A DNA stretch of 52,551 nucleotides from an uncultured Desulfovibrio sp. Lineage in GTDB: Bacteria > Desulfobacterota > Desulfovibrionia > Desulfovibrionales > Desulfovibrionaceae. Under the pieces are notes generated by a model. That model did not search any database and was not told the origin of the DNA. It worked only from the letters and a program-made list of their open reading frames with translations. A program made the position numbers and the translations under genes. Below, piece by piece: positions 34,236 through 42,221 of this stretch; position 1 is the stretch's first letter, and each line of letters starts with the position of its first letter. The stretch spans positions 1-52,551 of the forward strand of contig CALBAX010000094.1 in NCBI GenBank assembly GCA_937926875.1, read 5' to 3'.

Positions 34236-34530
34236 TTGCTCTCACCCCTGTCTATCCGGTATCCTTTCGCCTCCGCGTCCCTGTAATAGTTCCGGGACCG
34301 GGGCGGGCTGCCTCGCAGCTCCTCCCGTCCCGGTATGCAGCGTGTCCCGCTCCGCCTACCTCCGCCGCGCAGTGGATACTTCCGCGCATGAGCGCAGACC
34401 TTCGGCGGCAGCAGGACGTTTTCCATTCGGTGCCGCCTGCGGCCAGAGGGGACTTGAACCCTGACCCTTTCAGCGGTAAAGGATGCGAAACCCGCCTGGT
34501 TTTCCACGACCACAGCGGCCCCCGCCAATG
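34236..34530. other. Upstream region of the late operon; tRNA-like remnant
   Basis: No gene is supported. Reading the minus strand, 34440-34526 contains a T-arm-like ggttcaagtcc, a 5-bp stem with 7-nt loop (cctttaccgctgaaagg) and a D-arm-like TGGT...ACCA. No closing acceptor stem or CCA is present, so it is a tRNA-like remnant at most. The late promoter and the cos site are expected near here, from the position upstream of the terminase genes. Confidence 0.4.
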
Positions 34531-34559
34531 AAAAAGGCCCATGGATTTCTCCATGAGCC
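34531..34559 (-). terminator. Intrinsic terminator upstream of the late operon
   Basis: Minus strand: GGCTCATGGA, loop GAAA, TCCATGGGCC, then TTTTT. It would stop leftward transcripts coming from the 34.6-35.5 kb region, so either the late promoter is downstream (34236-34530) or late transcription is antiterminated. Confidence 0.75.
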
Positions 34560-35487
34560 ATTACTGCACAATATCAATGTAACACGGAAAACCTGCGAAA
34601 GTTGCTAACTCCGAAAAATATTTTTCCCAGGCGTACCAAAAGCCCAACCCGCCGGAACAAAACGCCCCGCCGCGTACCAGATCACCACCCCGGCGTAACG
34701 CCCCCGCCCGCGTGCGGTCCATCCGTGCGCCCCAGCAGCTTCCGCCGCGCCAGCTCCTTCCACCATTTTCGTGACGCCGCGAAAATGATACCCGTCCCGA
34801 TCTCACGCCCGCCCGCGTTCCTTTTCCCTCGCGCGCCCCCCGCCCGCGTGCGCGTTCCATATTTTTTGACCCCCCTCCATTTTTTCGCCCGGACCCGCCG
34901 GAAATGAAAAAAATGCATCGCACCTAATCAATTTTTGCGCTCTCGAACCCGCAAAGGTCCTCGTCTGCGCCGGGAGGACCCGCCGCCGGGCCGGGGGAGG
35001 GTATAGGAGGGGGTGTATTGCTATCAATGGCGGTGAGGAGAAGTCTCGCGCGTTTGGTATCTTCGCGGGTGGGCGTGTTTGCTTGGCTGGCGCTCTGCTG
35101 GTGCTGGCGGCGCTGGCGGGGCGGTGCCTGGCCTCTGCCTGGCTGGCGGTGCTGGCGGTCTGCTTCCTGCCTTGCGCATGGGTGGGCGGGCGCGTTTGCT
35201 TGGCTCGCTGGCGTTGGTGCTGGCGCTGTTTATCGGCTGGCGGCTCTGGCCTGCGCCGGTCCGGTATGCTCCGCCGCCGGTCAGCTACCCGGCAGGCGCG
35301 CACGGCCCCCGCCTCCACGGCTGGCCCCAGCTCCGGCGAGGGCCTGCCCATCGTTCCGCCGCGCCCCGGCTCCGCCATCGCCGGACGGCCCGCCGAAAAC
35401 GACCACGGCCCGCCGCCGAGGGTATTTACCGCGCCCGGTCTCGTCTCCTGGTAAGCTATGCTAATATGCCCCCTATAGTCCCCCAGC
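34560..35487. other. GC-rich stretch without a convincing gene
   Basis: About 0.9 kb of very GC-rich, low-complexity DNA with runs of tggcggcgctggcgg type and an imperfect direct repeat (gggtgggcg...gtttgcttggct near 35069-35090 and 35185-35203). Several overlapping frames are open on both strands, but none has a credible start plus a normal composition. One plus-strand frame (about 35024-35454) encodes a hydrophobic stretch (ALLVLAALAGRCLASAWLAV) and could be a small membrane protein. Confidence 0.45.
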
Positions 35488-35504
35488 CTGTGCAATCTGC
35501 ACAG
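35475..35504 (-). promoter_or_regulatory. Candidate activator site and promoter
   Basis: Perfect dyad CTGTGCA-ATC-TGCACAG at 35488-35504. On the minus strand it lies 7 nt upstream of GACTAT (35480 to 35475), a possible -10, with no -35 box. This is the layout of an activator-dependent promoter and could be the target of the RinA/ArpU-like protein at 40918. Assignment is tentative. Confidence 0.45.
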
Positions 35505-35581
35505 AAAACCGCCACGGATTTTTGTGCAAAAATAATTCCCAGGCCCCCTAAAGGGGGGCCGTGGGAAGGGATTTCGGCCTA

Positions 35582-35610
35582 TTGACGGCGCAAAAAATCG
35601 CCGCTATCAT
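35582..35610 (+). promoter_or_regulatory. Rightward promoter for the 35686 gene
   Basis: TTGACG (35582-35587), 17-nt spacer, TATCAT (35605-35610), 75 bases before the small gene at 35686. A GC-rich hairpin (GGCCCCC...GGGGGCC, about 35549-35567) lies just upstream. Confidence 0.65.
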
Positions 35611-35685
35611 CCGGGGCAAGCGGACGGCCCAGCGGCCACCGCCCAGCGAACCGCCGCCAGCGGCGACCAGAAAGGGGAGGTGAAC

Positions 35686-35823
35686 ATGACCACGCCGAAC
35701 ACAGGCGAATTGCTTGTACAGCAGGCCCAGGAGGCCGAACGGCTCCGGCTCTTGATACTCGCTGACGAGTGCAAGACCATCGAGGAGTTCCGCGAAAAGC
35801 TCCGCGAGCGGCTGAACAAGTAA
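35686..35823 (+). CDS. Small acidic helical protein
   Basis: 45 aa: starts MTTPNTGELLVQQAQEAERL and ends EEFREKLRERLNK; a predicted helical pair. A strong AGGGGAGG site 6 nt upstream and the promoter at 35582 support it as real. Not recognised. First gene of the rightward operon region. Confidence 0.75.
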   Translation: MTTPNTGELLVQQAQEAERLRLLILADECKTIEEFREKLRERLNK

Positions 35824-36007
35824 AGCGCCGGGGGCCAGTCCTCGCACGACATCCCCCGACGCTTGACAATCCGGCACGGGCGGCGAGTTCGCCGCCGCCC
35901 GGCCACGGGTACAGCATAGCACACCCGCACGGAAAAAGCAACGCCGCCGGGGCCGCTGAAAAAATTTTCCCCCATAGGGGGAACACCCAGCCGCCGAAAA
36001 AAAGTGC
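35824..36007. other. Intergenic spacer with strong hairpins
   Basis: Holds a perfect 8-bp stem (GGCGGCGA-GT-TCGCCGCC, about 35880-35897) and a CCCCCATAGGGGG hairpin near 35972-35984. No gene is seen. These may act as terminators of the short 35686 transcript or as processing sites. Confidence 0.45.
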
Positions 36008-36066
36008 TTGACAAAGCGACACGCAACAGTGTATGCTTGCAGCAGAAAACGACACGCAACAGTGTA
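36008..36066 (+). promoter_or_regulatory. Main rightward promoter with two tandem operators
   Basis: TTGACA (36008-36013), 18-nt spacer, TATGCT (36032-36037). A 17-bp direct repeat CGACACGCAACAGTGTA occurs at 36017-36033 (between the boxes) and 36050-36066 (past the start), 33 bp or about three helical turns apart. Each holds the imperfect dyad ACACGCAACAGTGT. A 12/14 match (perfect dyad) sits in the promoter at 40094-40122. Confidence 0.82.
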
Positions 36067-36097
36067 CAGGCCGAACAGGCCGGAAAGGAAAAACGCC

Positions 36098-36511
36098 ATG
36101 ACTAACAACGAGATCATCTTCGAGACCGTCCGCAACACCTTCACCCCCGCCCAGCTCGCCGAGCTGGTACAGTCCACCTACACCGCCGAGCAGATCGCCG
36201 CCCGCCGCGCCGCCGTCACGATCACCGTTGACGAGGGCAGCGACGAGAGCGCCGAGAACATCTTCTCCGCCATGCTGGCCGCTGACACGTTCCACACCTT
36301 CGCCGAGTGGAAGCGCATGGGGTACAGTGTGAAGAAGGGCCAGCACGCCGCGCTGACCTGCCAGCTTTGGAAGTACACCGACAAGCCCGGCAAGGCCGCC
36401 CGCGAGGCCGCCGAGGCTGACGGCAAGGACGCCCCCGAAACCGACCCGCATTTCTACATGACGAAGGCCCATCTTTTCCACGCCTTGCAGGTCGAGAAGT
36501 CCAAGCGTTGA
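36098..36511 (+). CDS. Early protein, possibly ArdC-N/ssDNA-binding-like
   Basis: 137 aa. The C-terminal half has FHTFAEWKRMGYSVKKGQHA, then LWKY and DPHFYMTKAHLFHALQVEKS, which resembles the N-terminal ssDNA-binding domain of ArdC-type antirestriction proteins (AEW...GxxVKKGExA). The N-terminal half (TPAQLAELVQSTYTAEQIAA) is not recognised. First gene after the operator-controlled promoter. The antirestriction link is tentative. Confidence 0.65.
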   Translation: MTNNEIIFETVRNTFTPAQLAELVQSTYTAEQIAARRAAVTITVDEGSDESAENIFSAMLAADTFHTFAEWKRMGYSVKKGQHAALTCQLWKYTDKPGKAAREAAEADGKDAPETDPHFYMTKAHLFHALQVEKSKR

Positions 36512-36607
36512 CCCAGCACAAGCGGACACTTTAGCAGGGCTGCACCGCACAAAGCAACCCAGCCCCATACAGCAAACCCCAAAACAACACAACAGGAGGA
36601 ACACCCC

Positions 36608-37528
36608 ATGAAAAAGTTTACCGGACGCTACACCACCAACACCGCGAAGGCCCTGAAAGGCTCCGAGCGTATCTTGTGCCAGGTCTCCGAGGACGGCACG
36701 ATCTACATTTGCAACGGTTTTCTTCTCTGCACCATGAACGCGCCGGAGTACGCCGCCACGGTCCAGCCGTTGACCTGCTGCGAGCCGGGCGCGTGGACGT
36801 TCGACAAGGACGGCAAGCACGAGGACGAGGCGCGCAAGCTCGATCTGGTCAAGCTGTTCGCCGATACCGTCCGCGACACCGCCGACGCCGCGCCGCTGGC
36901 CCGCGCCCCGTTCACGGTCCAGGCGAAGAAGGCCCCCGCCGCCTGCTACTACAACGCCGACGCCGATTTCGCCGCGATCTATGACACAAAGTTCATTGAC
37001 GCGCTTCACCCCGCCACCCAGCTCCGCACCACGTCCGCGATCTCCGCCGCCCTGGCCTACATCAACGACGAGCCGTTCGCCGTGGTCATGCCCATCAGGG
37101 CCGAGCCGAACGCCGCCCGCGCCATCCGGGCATTTTTCACCGAGGCCGCCGAGGACAACACCAAAACCGACGAGGCCGACAAGCTCCGCGCCGAGCTGGT
37201 CCAGGCCCAGGAAGAAGCCGCCGCGCTTCGCGGCGATCTGTACCGCGCCGCCAACGAGATCGACGAGCTGAAAGCCAAGCTGGCCGAGCTGCACGAAACC
37301 AAGACGGAACAGCCCGCCGAGCAGAAGCCCGAACCCAAAACCGCCGCCGAGATCATCGCGGCCCGCTGGGCCGAGGTGGACGGCCTGACCGCCACCATCA
37401 AGGGCGCAACGACCGCCGCGCCGGTGGTCTGGCTCGCCGGAGACACAAAGCCCCACGAAAAAGAGATCGAGGCCGCAGGCGGCAAGTGGAGCGGCAAGAA
37501 GAACGCCTATTATTTCCGCGTCGCCTGA
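36608..37528 (+). CDS. Early operon protein of unknown function
   Basis: 306 aa. Begins MKKFTGRYTTNTAKALKGSE; a long coiled coil (about 195-250, DKLRAELVQAQEEAAALRGD) separates it from a small C-terminal domain (EIEAAGGKWSGKKNAYYFRV) of the kind that ends several plasmid/phage antirestriction and DUF3560-type proteins. It has a GGAGG site. Function unknown. Confidence 0.7.
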   Translation: MKKFTGRYTTNTAKALKGSERILCQVSEDGTIYICNGFLLCTMNAPEYAATVQPLTCCEPGAWTFDKDGKHEDEARKLDLVKLFADTVRDTADAAPLARAPFTVQAKKAPAACYYNADADFAAIYDTKFIDALHPATQLRTTSAISAALAYINDEPFAVVMPIRAEPNAARAIRAFFTEAAEDNTKTDEADKLRAELVQAQEEAAALRGDLYRAANEIDELKAKLAELHETKTEQPAEQKPEPKTAAEIIAARWAEVDGLTATIKGATTAAPVVWLAGDTKPHEKEIEAAGGKWSGKKNAYYFRVA

Positions 37529-37642
37529 CCCAAAACCCGCAAGGCCGACGGCACCCCGCCGCCGCTGGTGCAAGTCCAGCCGCCCCCACCGGGGCGGGCG
37601 CTCATGGGTAACACCAAAACCAAAACACAGGAGGAACACAAA

Positions 37643-38008
37643 ATGAAAACCGCCGGATACTGGCCTTGTAGAAACGAGATCATCAACGCGCACCTGTCCA
37701 CCCCGCACAAATACGAGCCGTTCACCGAGCTTTTCGACGTGGACCAGCTCGACGCCATCCGCGACAAATACGGCGTGGACCTTTACCGCGAGTGCTACGC
37801 CGACGCGCTGCACGAGGTCACGGAGGCCGCCAACATCACAACGCATCTTCGTGCCCTGGGCGTCGAGTGCAAGCCGATCTTCACCCCGGACGACTGCCAC
37901 GTGAATTTTATCGCCGTCTTTTCCCTCGGCAACACGACCGCCCAGCGCATCAACGAGATCGCCCGCAAGGCTGATCTTTGCGTCCTGTTCCAGTGCCCCA
38001 CCCACTAA
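37643..38008 (+). CDS. Small early protein
   Basis: 121 aa. MKTAGYWPCRNEIINAHLST, FDVDQLDAIRDKYGVDLYRE, and a C-terminal AVFSLGNTTAQRINEIARKA. Mixed alpha/beta, cytoplasmic. Not recognised. GGAGG site; ~115 nt after the previous gene. Confidence 0.7.
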   Translation: MKTAGYWPCRNEIINAHLSTPHKYEPFTELFDVDQLDAIRDKYGVDLYRECYADALHEVTEAANITTHLRALGVECKPIFTPDDCHVNFIAVFSLGNTTAQRINEIARKADLCVLFQCPTH

Positions 38009-38036
38009 CCAAAACCACAAAACGGAGGTACACAAA

Positions 38037-38519
38037 ATGTCTTGCTTCATCATGTCCGACCAGGCCCACGCCGCCACCGCGAACACCCTGGAATACATCC
38101 TCAACAGCGGCTTCAACCGCTTCGGCTTCGACGCTCCCTACAGACTTTACAAGGCCCTGAGCGACTGCCGCGACCGCTACGGCTTCTACTGCTCCGGCCT
38201 GATCTTCCGCCGCCTGTACGACCTGAACAGCCGCGCCTATGCCGGGCGCTACAAAACCGATGCCGACACCACTCCGCCGGAGATGCCCAGCGTTCCGCCG
38301 CTGGTACAGGAGCGGGAGCGCGAGGACCAGCACGAAAAGCTGTTGCCCTGGCACTACAAGCTCGCCAAGCTGATCGACTGCGAGATATACCAGGCCAGCG
38401 AGGACGCCACCAGAAAAGACCCGCTGCTCCTGGCCCTGATCGACTTCTCCCGCGTCTACACACATTTCCTCGTTTCCAGCACCGCCGACTACAACGCCGC
38501 CCCATGGGGCACGATCTGA
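38037..38519 (+). CDS. Small early protein
   Basis: 160 aa, helical, Tyr-rich: MSCFIMSDQAHAATANTLEY, RDRYGFYCSGLIFRRLYDLN, LIDFSRVYTHFLVSSTADYN. Not recognised. It has a GGAGG site, 28 nt after the previous stop, so it belongs to the same operon. Confidence 0.7.
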   Translation: MSCFIMSDQAHAATANTLEYILNSGFNRFGFDAPYRLYKALSDCRDRYGFYCSGLIFRRLYDLNSRAYAGRYKTDADTTPPEMPSVPPLVQEREREDQHEKLLPWHYKLAKLIDCEIYQASEDATRKDPLLLALIDFSRVYTHFLVSSTADYNAAPWGTI

Positions 38520-38613
38520 CCCCGCCGCCGGACACCTTCGCGGGCCGCACCGGACAACAAAGCGACCCGACCCCATAAGCGAAACCCCAAAACACAAAAC
38601 GGAGGTACACAAA

Positions 38614-39582
38614 ATGTACGAACAAACAAGCATGATCGGCCCGCAGACCGCCGAAGCGACCGCGCCCGCCGCCCGCTACTACGAGATCAACGAGGAGACG
38701 GCCCGCAGCGCTCACTACTGCGTCCACATGAGCGACTACAAGCCCGGCAGCGCCACGGCGGAATACCGGCGCGCCGTGGACAAGGCCGCCGCCCTGGTGG
38801 AGGCAAAAAAGGCCCGCGTCAGCCCCTTCTACCACGACAAGCTCGACGCGCTGCTGGACCGCTACGCCCGCCGCCTTGCCGAGTGGACCAACGACTACAA
38901 CCGCAACCAGGCCAGCTATCCCAGCCAGTTCATTTCCGGCGCGAGCGGCTACAATATGCGCAAGCACGAAAAGCAGATGTCCCGTGAAGGCACCCTCTGG
39001 AACGAGTACGACGAGATCAAGGCCATCTTGAACAAGATCGAGGCCGTCGGCTCCGGCACGGTCGATCTGGCCGACCCTCACGCCCGCGAAATGCTCGCCG
39101 ACCAGCTCCAAAAGCTCCAAAACAAGCTCGACGAAAGCAAGGCCCTGAACGCCTACTACCGCAAACACAAATCCTTCGATGGCTTCCCCGGCCTGACCGC
39201 CGAGGCCGCCGCCAAGCTCACCGCCAGCTTTGCCGACACGAAGGAACGCTGCCCCTGGGCAAAGTCTCCCGTCCCTGACTACGAATTGACCAGCCTTCGC
39301 GGCAAGATCAAGCGCGTGCAGACCCGCCTCGACGAGCTGGACAAGCGCGCCCAGCAGGCCGAGCAGCCTGCCGACGGCACAAAGTTCCCCGGCGGTGAGA
39401 TCGTCCGCAACCTGGAAGCGGACCGGCTCCAAATCCTCTTTGACGAAAAGCCCGACGAGGACACCCGCGCCGCTCTGAAACAAAACGGCTTCCGCTGGTC
39501 CCCCCGGTACAGCGCATGGCAGCGCCAGCTTACCCCCAACGCCGAAGCCGCCGCCCGCCGCGCCCTGGGCCTTACCGAATAA
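38614..39582 (+). CDS. DUF3560-like early protein
   Basis: 322 aa. Helical body (YYEINEETARSAHYCVHMSD, AEYRRAVDKAAALVEAKKAR, WNEYDEIKAILNKIEAVGSG) and a C-terminal domain with RLQILFDEKPDEDTRAALKQ then NGFRWSPRYSAWQRQLTPNA, a pattern I associate with DUF3560-type proteins of mobile elements. This end is related in plan to the C-terminus of the 36608 gene. Biochemical role unknown. Confidence 0.7.
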   Translation: MYEQTSMIGPQTAEATAPAARYYEINEETARSAHYCVHMSDYKPGSATAEYRRAVDKAAALVEAKKARVSPFYHDKLDALLDRYARRLAEWTNDYNRNQASYPSQFISGASGYNMRKHEKQMSREGTLWNEYDEIKAILNKIEAVGSGTVDLADPHAREMLADQLQKLQNKLDESKALNAYYRKHKSFDGFPGLTAEAAAKLTASFADTKERCPWAKSPVPDYELTSLRGKIKRVQTRLDELDKRAQQAEQPADGTKFPGGEIVRNLEADRLQILFDEKPDEDTRAALKQNGFRWSPRYSAWQRQLTPNAEAAARRALGLTE

Positions 39583-39629
39583 CAAACCAAATCCCGCCCC
39601 GGAGGTCACGAGGGCAGAAGGAGCACAAA

Positions 39630-39779
39630 ATGGAATGGAACATTCCCAGTGAAAACGCCATCATCACCCGCCTCGACGAGCTTTACGAAGCGCTTGACCG
39701 TTTCCCCGACAGCCCCATGGCCCCGGCCTGGCAGCACGAGATCGAGCACCTGAAAGAACAGCTTGCCTACGCCGGATAA
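39630..39779 (+). CDS. Very small early protein
   Basis: 49 aa: MEWNIPSENAIITRLDELYE, then a helix ending LKEQLAYAG. Acidic, helical. Supported by the AAGGAG site and operon spacing. Not recognised. Confidence 0.65.
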   Translation: MEWNIPSENAIITRLDELYEALDRFPDSPMAPAWQHEIEHLKEQLAYAG

Positions 39780-39822
39780 CAAAACGCCTGTCCTATCGGG
39801 CATACGGGGAGAAAGTGGCCTT

Positions 39823-40089
39823 ATGAAATCCAAACTGAACGATGCTCAGGCCCGCGCATATATCGCGGGCGATCAAAGCGAACCCGCGCAGGAGATCGAG
39901 CGCAAGCACATTCTTCACCTGGCGGCCTGCTTGCGGGAAGCAGCGGACCGCCCAGGCATGAACCTTGCGGCCCTGTGCAAAACCGCCGAGCACTATGTCC
40001 AAAACCATCAGCGCACAGAAAACCGACAGGAGTTAGCCTTGCTGATCGCGGCCCGCGATGCCATCAAAGCCCGCTCCAACGCAAAATAA
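39823..40089 (+). CDS. Small helical early protein
   Basis: 88 aa. MKSKLNDAQARAYIAGDQSE, then three helices (EIERKHILHLAACLREAADR). Not recognised. A GGGGAG site precedes the ATG. Last gene before the internal promoter at 40094. Confidence 0.65.
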   Translation: MKSKLNDAQARAYIAGDQSEPAQEIERKHILHLAACLREAADRPGMNLAALCKTAEHYVQNHQRTENRQELALLIAARDAIKARSNAK

Positions 40090-40093
40090 CCCA

Positions 40094-40122
40094 TAGACTT
40101 ATACACGCAAGCGTGTTATAAT
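40094..40122 (+). promoter_or_regulatory. Internal rightward promoter with dyad operator
   Basis: TAGACT (40094-40099), 17-nt spacer, extended -10 TGTTATAAT with TATAAT at 40117-40122. The perfect dyad ACACGC-AA-GCGTGT fills 40103-40116, exactly between the boxes. It is the same operator as at 36019 and 36052 (12 of 14 bases). Confidence 0.85.
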
Positions 40123-40147
40123 GCACCCAAATCCAAAGGAGGCTCCC

Positions 40148-40408
40148 ATGGACCAAAACGCCGACATTTTCCCCGCTTACCGTCTCGTGGCCCAGTTCGC
40201 CGACGGCCAGCGCCTCACCTTCGACGGCCTGACCGATCAGCAGGCACAAACCCGCATGGAGGCCGCGCAGGCGCTCCACGGGGATATTTGCTGGTACGAC
40301 GGCGTGACCGACCAGCACTACGAAAACGGCCATTTCTACAAGCTCACGCCCCCGCCGCCGACGATCAACATGATCGACCTGACGGACTACCACGAAAAGG
40401 AGGAATGA
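40148..40408 (+). CDS. Small protein under the operator-controlled promoter
   Basis: 86 aa. FPAYRLVAQFADGQRLTFDG, then HGDICWYDGVTDQHYENGHF, a small beta-type domain. The ATG at 40148 follows AAAGGAGG; coupled by ATGA to the next gene. Not recognised. Confidence 0.72.
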   Translation: MDQNADIFPAYRLVAQFADGQRLTFDGLTDQQAQTRMEAAQALHGDICWYDGVTDQHYENGHFYKLTPPPPTINMIDLTDYHEKEE

Positions 40409-40629
40409 CCGTGCCCATACGTGAAAGCAAGCGCCGCAACAATGACGCCTACAACGCCAAATGCGACTACATCAGCCTTCGCCCACAAAAGGCCGTCGGC
40501 TATGCCATCCGCGCCGCCGCCAAGGCCACCGGGCAGAGCATCCAGGCGTATGTGCTCCAAGCCTGCACTGAGCGCATGACCCGCGAGGGCCAGCCGCTCA
40601 CGCTTGACCCTCCCGCTGATAACAAATAA
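40405..40629 (+). CDS. Arc-type ribbon-helix-helix protein, candidate autorepressor
   Basis: 74 aa. Basic N-terminus (RESKRRNNDAYNAKCDYISL) then RPQKAVGYAIRAAAKATGQS and IQAYVLQACTERM: a beta strand followed by two helices, the Arc/MetJ ribbon-helix-helix plan. It is co-transcribed from the promoter carrying the ACACGC dyad, so it could be the repressor of that operator family. That link is inference from position. Confidence 0.75.
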   Translation: MTVPIRESKRRNNDAYNAKCDYISLRPQKAVGYAIRAAAKATGQSIQAYVLQACTERMTREGQPLTLDPPADNK

Positions 40630-40637
40630 GCCTCCCA

Positions 40638-40669
40638 TGATCACAAAATCGGCGGTCTTGATCACAAAA
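40638..40669 (+). repeat. 11-bp direct repeat after the rightward operon
   Basis: TGATCACAAAA occurs at 40638-40648 and 40659-40669 (21-bp period, two helical turns). GGCGGT and ACCGCC around the second copy can also pair. Possible protein-binding site; purpose unknown. Confidence 0.5.
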
Positions 40670-40688
40670 ACCGCCATAAAACGAACGC

Positions 40689-40735
40689 CACCCCGACAGG
40701 CTGCGACCAACAGCCCGCCGGGGTGCTTTTTATGC
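40689..40735 (+). terminator. Terminator of the rightward operon
   Basis: CACCCCG pairs with CGGGGTG across a long loop and is followed by CTTTTTATG. It closes the rightward operon before the converging leftward genes. Confidence 0.75.
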
Positions 40736-40917
40736 CATTCGCAAATTGTTTTCCCACGGGCCATTCGTTCCCGCCGGAAACAGTCTTTGCGCACGCGATT
40801 TCACTGACAGAAAAACACAGGAAATTGAAACAGCTCGTCCCACAGCCGCCGGGCCGCCGCCCTCACCAAAAGTCAGGTGAAAAAGCAGCTCCCGCCAGCC
40901 CTCGATTTTTTCGGCGC
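40736..40917. other. Gap between converging operons
   Basis: No gene is supported. Sequence is mixed with no clear repeat; it lies beyond the rightward terminator and after the stop of the leftward regulator. Confidence 0.4.
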
Positions 40918-41403
40918 TTAATATGTACGCGCGCGTGAAGCACGCTCCAAAAGCTCCTCCGCCATGGGCACCTCGTCCAGCGCTTCGCCCAGGCACAAAA
41001 CAGCTTTGTCGTGCCAGCTCCGCACGGTGCTGTCCGGCGCTCCCATGCGTACCGAGATATTCGCCCAGCTATGGTGACATTTGTGCCGCAGTTGAAGGAT
41101 GCTTTTGTACTTACCGGAAAGACCATCCAAACAGCCCCGCACGGCAGCGGCGTCGCCCTCCAAAACCAGTAGCCGCACGTGTATCTCCTGCAGGCGCTCA
41201 TACACGCCTCGCTCGTCCAGCCGTATCACGGCGGTCTCCACCGGCTTCCCAGGGCCTCCGCCTCCAGGCATCCCGTCGCCGCCGGTGCCCTTCAACGTGT
41301 CGTACAAGCTCTCCTGCTCCCGCTGCTCCGTCTTGAGCAGGCGCACCATCTCCGGTATCTCGTAGTAATATCGGACGATCTCTTTCACATTTTTCTCGCG
41401 CAT
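40918..41403 (-). CDS. RinA/ArpU-like transcription regulator
   Basis: 161 aa. N-terminal helices (IVRYYYEIPEMVRLLKTEQR), a Gly-rich loop, then a sigma region 4-like HTH (SILQLRHKCHHSWANISVRM, APDSTVRSWHDKAVLCLGEA). This fits the ArpU/RinA late regulator type of Firmicute phages. It is the last gene of the leftward early operon, so it is well placed to switch on the late operon. Confidence 0.82.
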   Translation of the reverse strand: MREKNVKEIVRYYYEIPEMVRLLKTEQREQESLYDTLKGTGGDGMPGGGGPGKPVETAVIRLDERGVYERLQEIHVRLLVLEGDAAAVRGCLDGLSGKYKSILQLRHKCHHSWANISVRMGAPDSTVRSWHDKAVLCLGEALDEVPMAEELLERASRARTY

Positions 41404-41425
41404 CTGTCAGCCTCGTTTCTGTTGC

Positions 41426-41605
41426 TTATTCCTCCCGCCGGGTCTCCTGTGTGCGGTCCGGCGCTTTATCCAGTTCATCCGCGATCAGGATACGGTCGCT
41501 TTTCTTCCGGTGCTCCGCCTCCCATCGGGCCAAAAATCGCCGCTGGGCGTGCTGGGCGATGTTCTTCCCGTAGAATGACGGCATGGGCCGCTTACGTTTC
41601 CCCAT
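41426..41605 (-). CDS. Small basic protein
   Basis: 59 aa: MGKRKRPMPSFYGKNIAQHA, then RRFLARWEAEHRKKSD, ending ETRREE. Highly basic and helical. Its start overlaps the end of the 41592 gene. Not recognised; nucleic-acid binding is possible from the charge only. Confidence 0.7.
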   Translation of the reverse strand: MGKRKRPMPSFYGKNIAQHAQRRFLARWEAEHRKKSDRILIADELDKAPDRTQETRREE

Positions 41606-42221
41606 CGCCGCCTCCGAAGACGTTTTCCTGGCCCTCGTCTTCCTCCTCAGTCACCGGCGGCGCGGCCAGATGCTTGTCCAACTCCCGCCGCGTCATTGAC
41701 GCCAGTTCTTCCAGCTTGTCGCAAAATCCCTCGTTCACGGCCTGCACCGGGAAGATCACGCCCGCGACCAGCATACCCGTCTTTGCCACCACATAGCGCC
41801 CGCCGCTGTCCGACCGGCGCACGTAGAGTTCCAGAAAATCCATCTGGTCTTCCAGTGGTCCAAGGTATTTACTCTGGATGAACAGCAGCCCGCCGGGGAA
41901 GCGCAGCGGCATCAGCACCTTCCCGCCGGAGGAGATCGTCACGTCCATATCCTCCGCGCGGACCTCAGAGCGGCACCAGTCCTCCACGTTCAGGCCCTCC
42001 GGCAGCGCACTGTGATTGAAATATATCTTGTCTTGCTTCTTCTCCGACACGTCGAACATCCGGTAAAGCTCCGGTTCCGACAGCACCGGCAGGCCATGGA
42101 GGGGAAAGGCGCAGCACCCGTCCCCAAGCCACTGTGTCACAACTCCGTCGCCGTCCACACGGTCGAACAGGCAGAACGCATTTGCGCTGCTGCACAGCGC
42201 CGCGACCTTTTTCAGCTTCAT
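41592..42221 (-). CDS. Unknown early protein
   Basis: 209 aa. CSSANAFCLFDRVDGDGVVT, QWLGDGCCAFPLHGLPVLSE, then RFPGGLLFIQSKYLGPLEDQ and an acidic tail (TEEEDEGQENVFGGGDGE). Beta-rich, soluble. I do not recognise the family. In the early operon beside RecU. Confidence 0.7.
   Translation of the reverse strand: MKLKKVAALCSSANAFCLFDRVDGDGVVTQWLGDGCCAFPLHGLPVLSEPELYRMFDVSEKKQDKIYFNHSALPEGLNVEDWCRSEVRAEDMDVTISSGGKVLMPLRFPGGLLFIQSKYLGPLEDQMDFLELYVRRSDSGGRYVVAKTGMLVAGVIFPVQAVNEGFCDKLEELASMTRRELDKHLAAPPVTEEEDEGQENVFGGGDGET

Noticed and set aside
34440..34526. tRNA on the minus strand
   Set aside because: T-arm- and D-arm-like pieces are present, but T-stem pairing is poor, no acceptor stem closes and no CCA follows; at most a remnant.
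35018..35585. Plus-strand genes in the GC-rich stretch
   Set aside because: Three frames are open at once, with Trp/Arg/Pro-rich low-complexity translations; none has a clear ribosome site.
35579..38116. Very long minus-strand frame antisense to the rightward genes
   Set aside because: A mirror of GC-rich coding on the other strand; the plus strand has ordered genes with ribosome sites and promoters.
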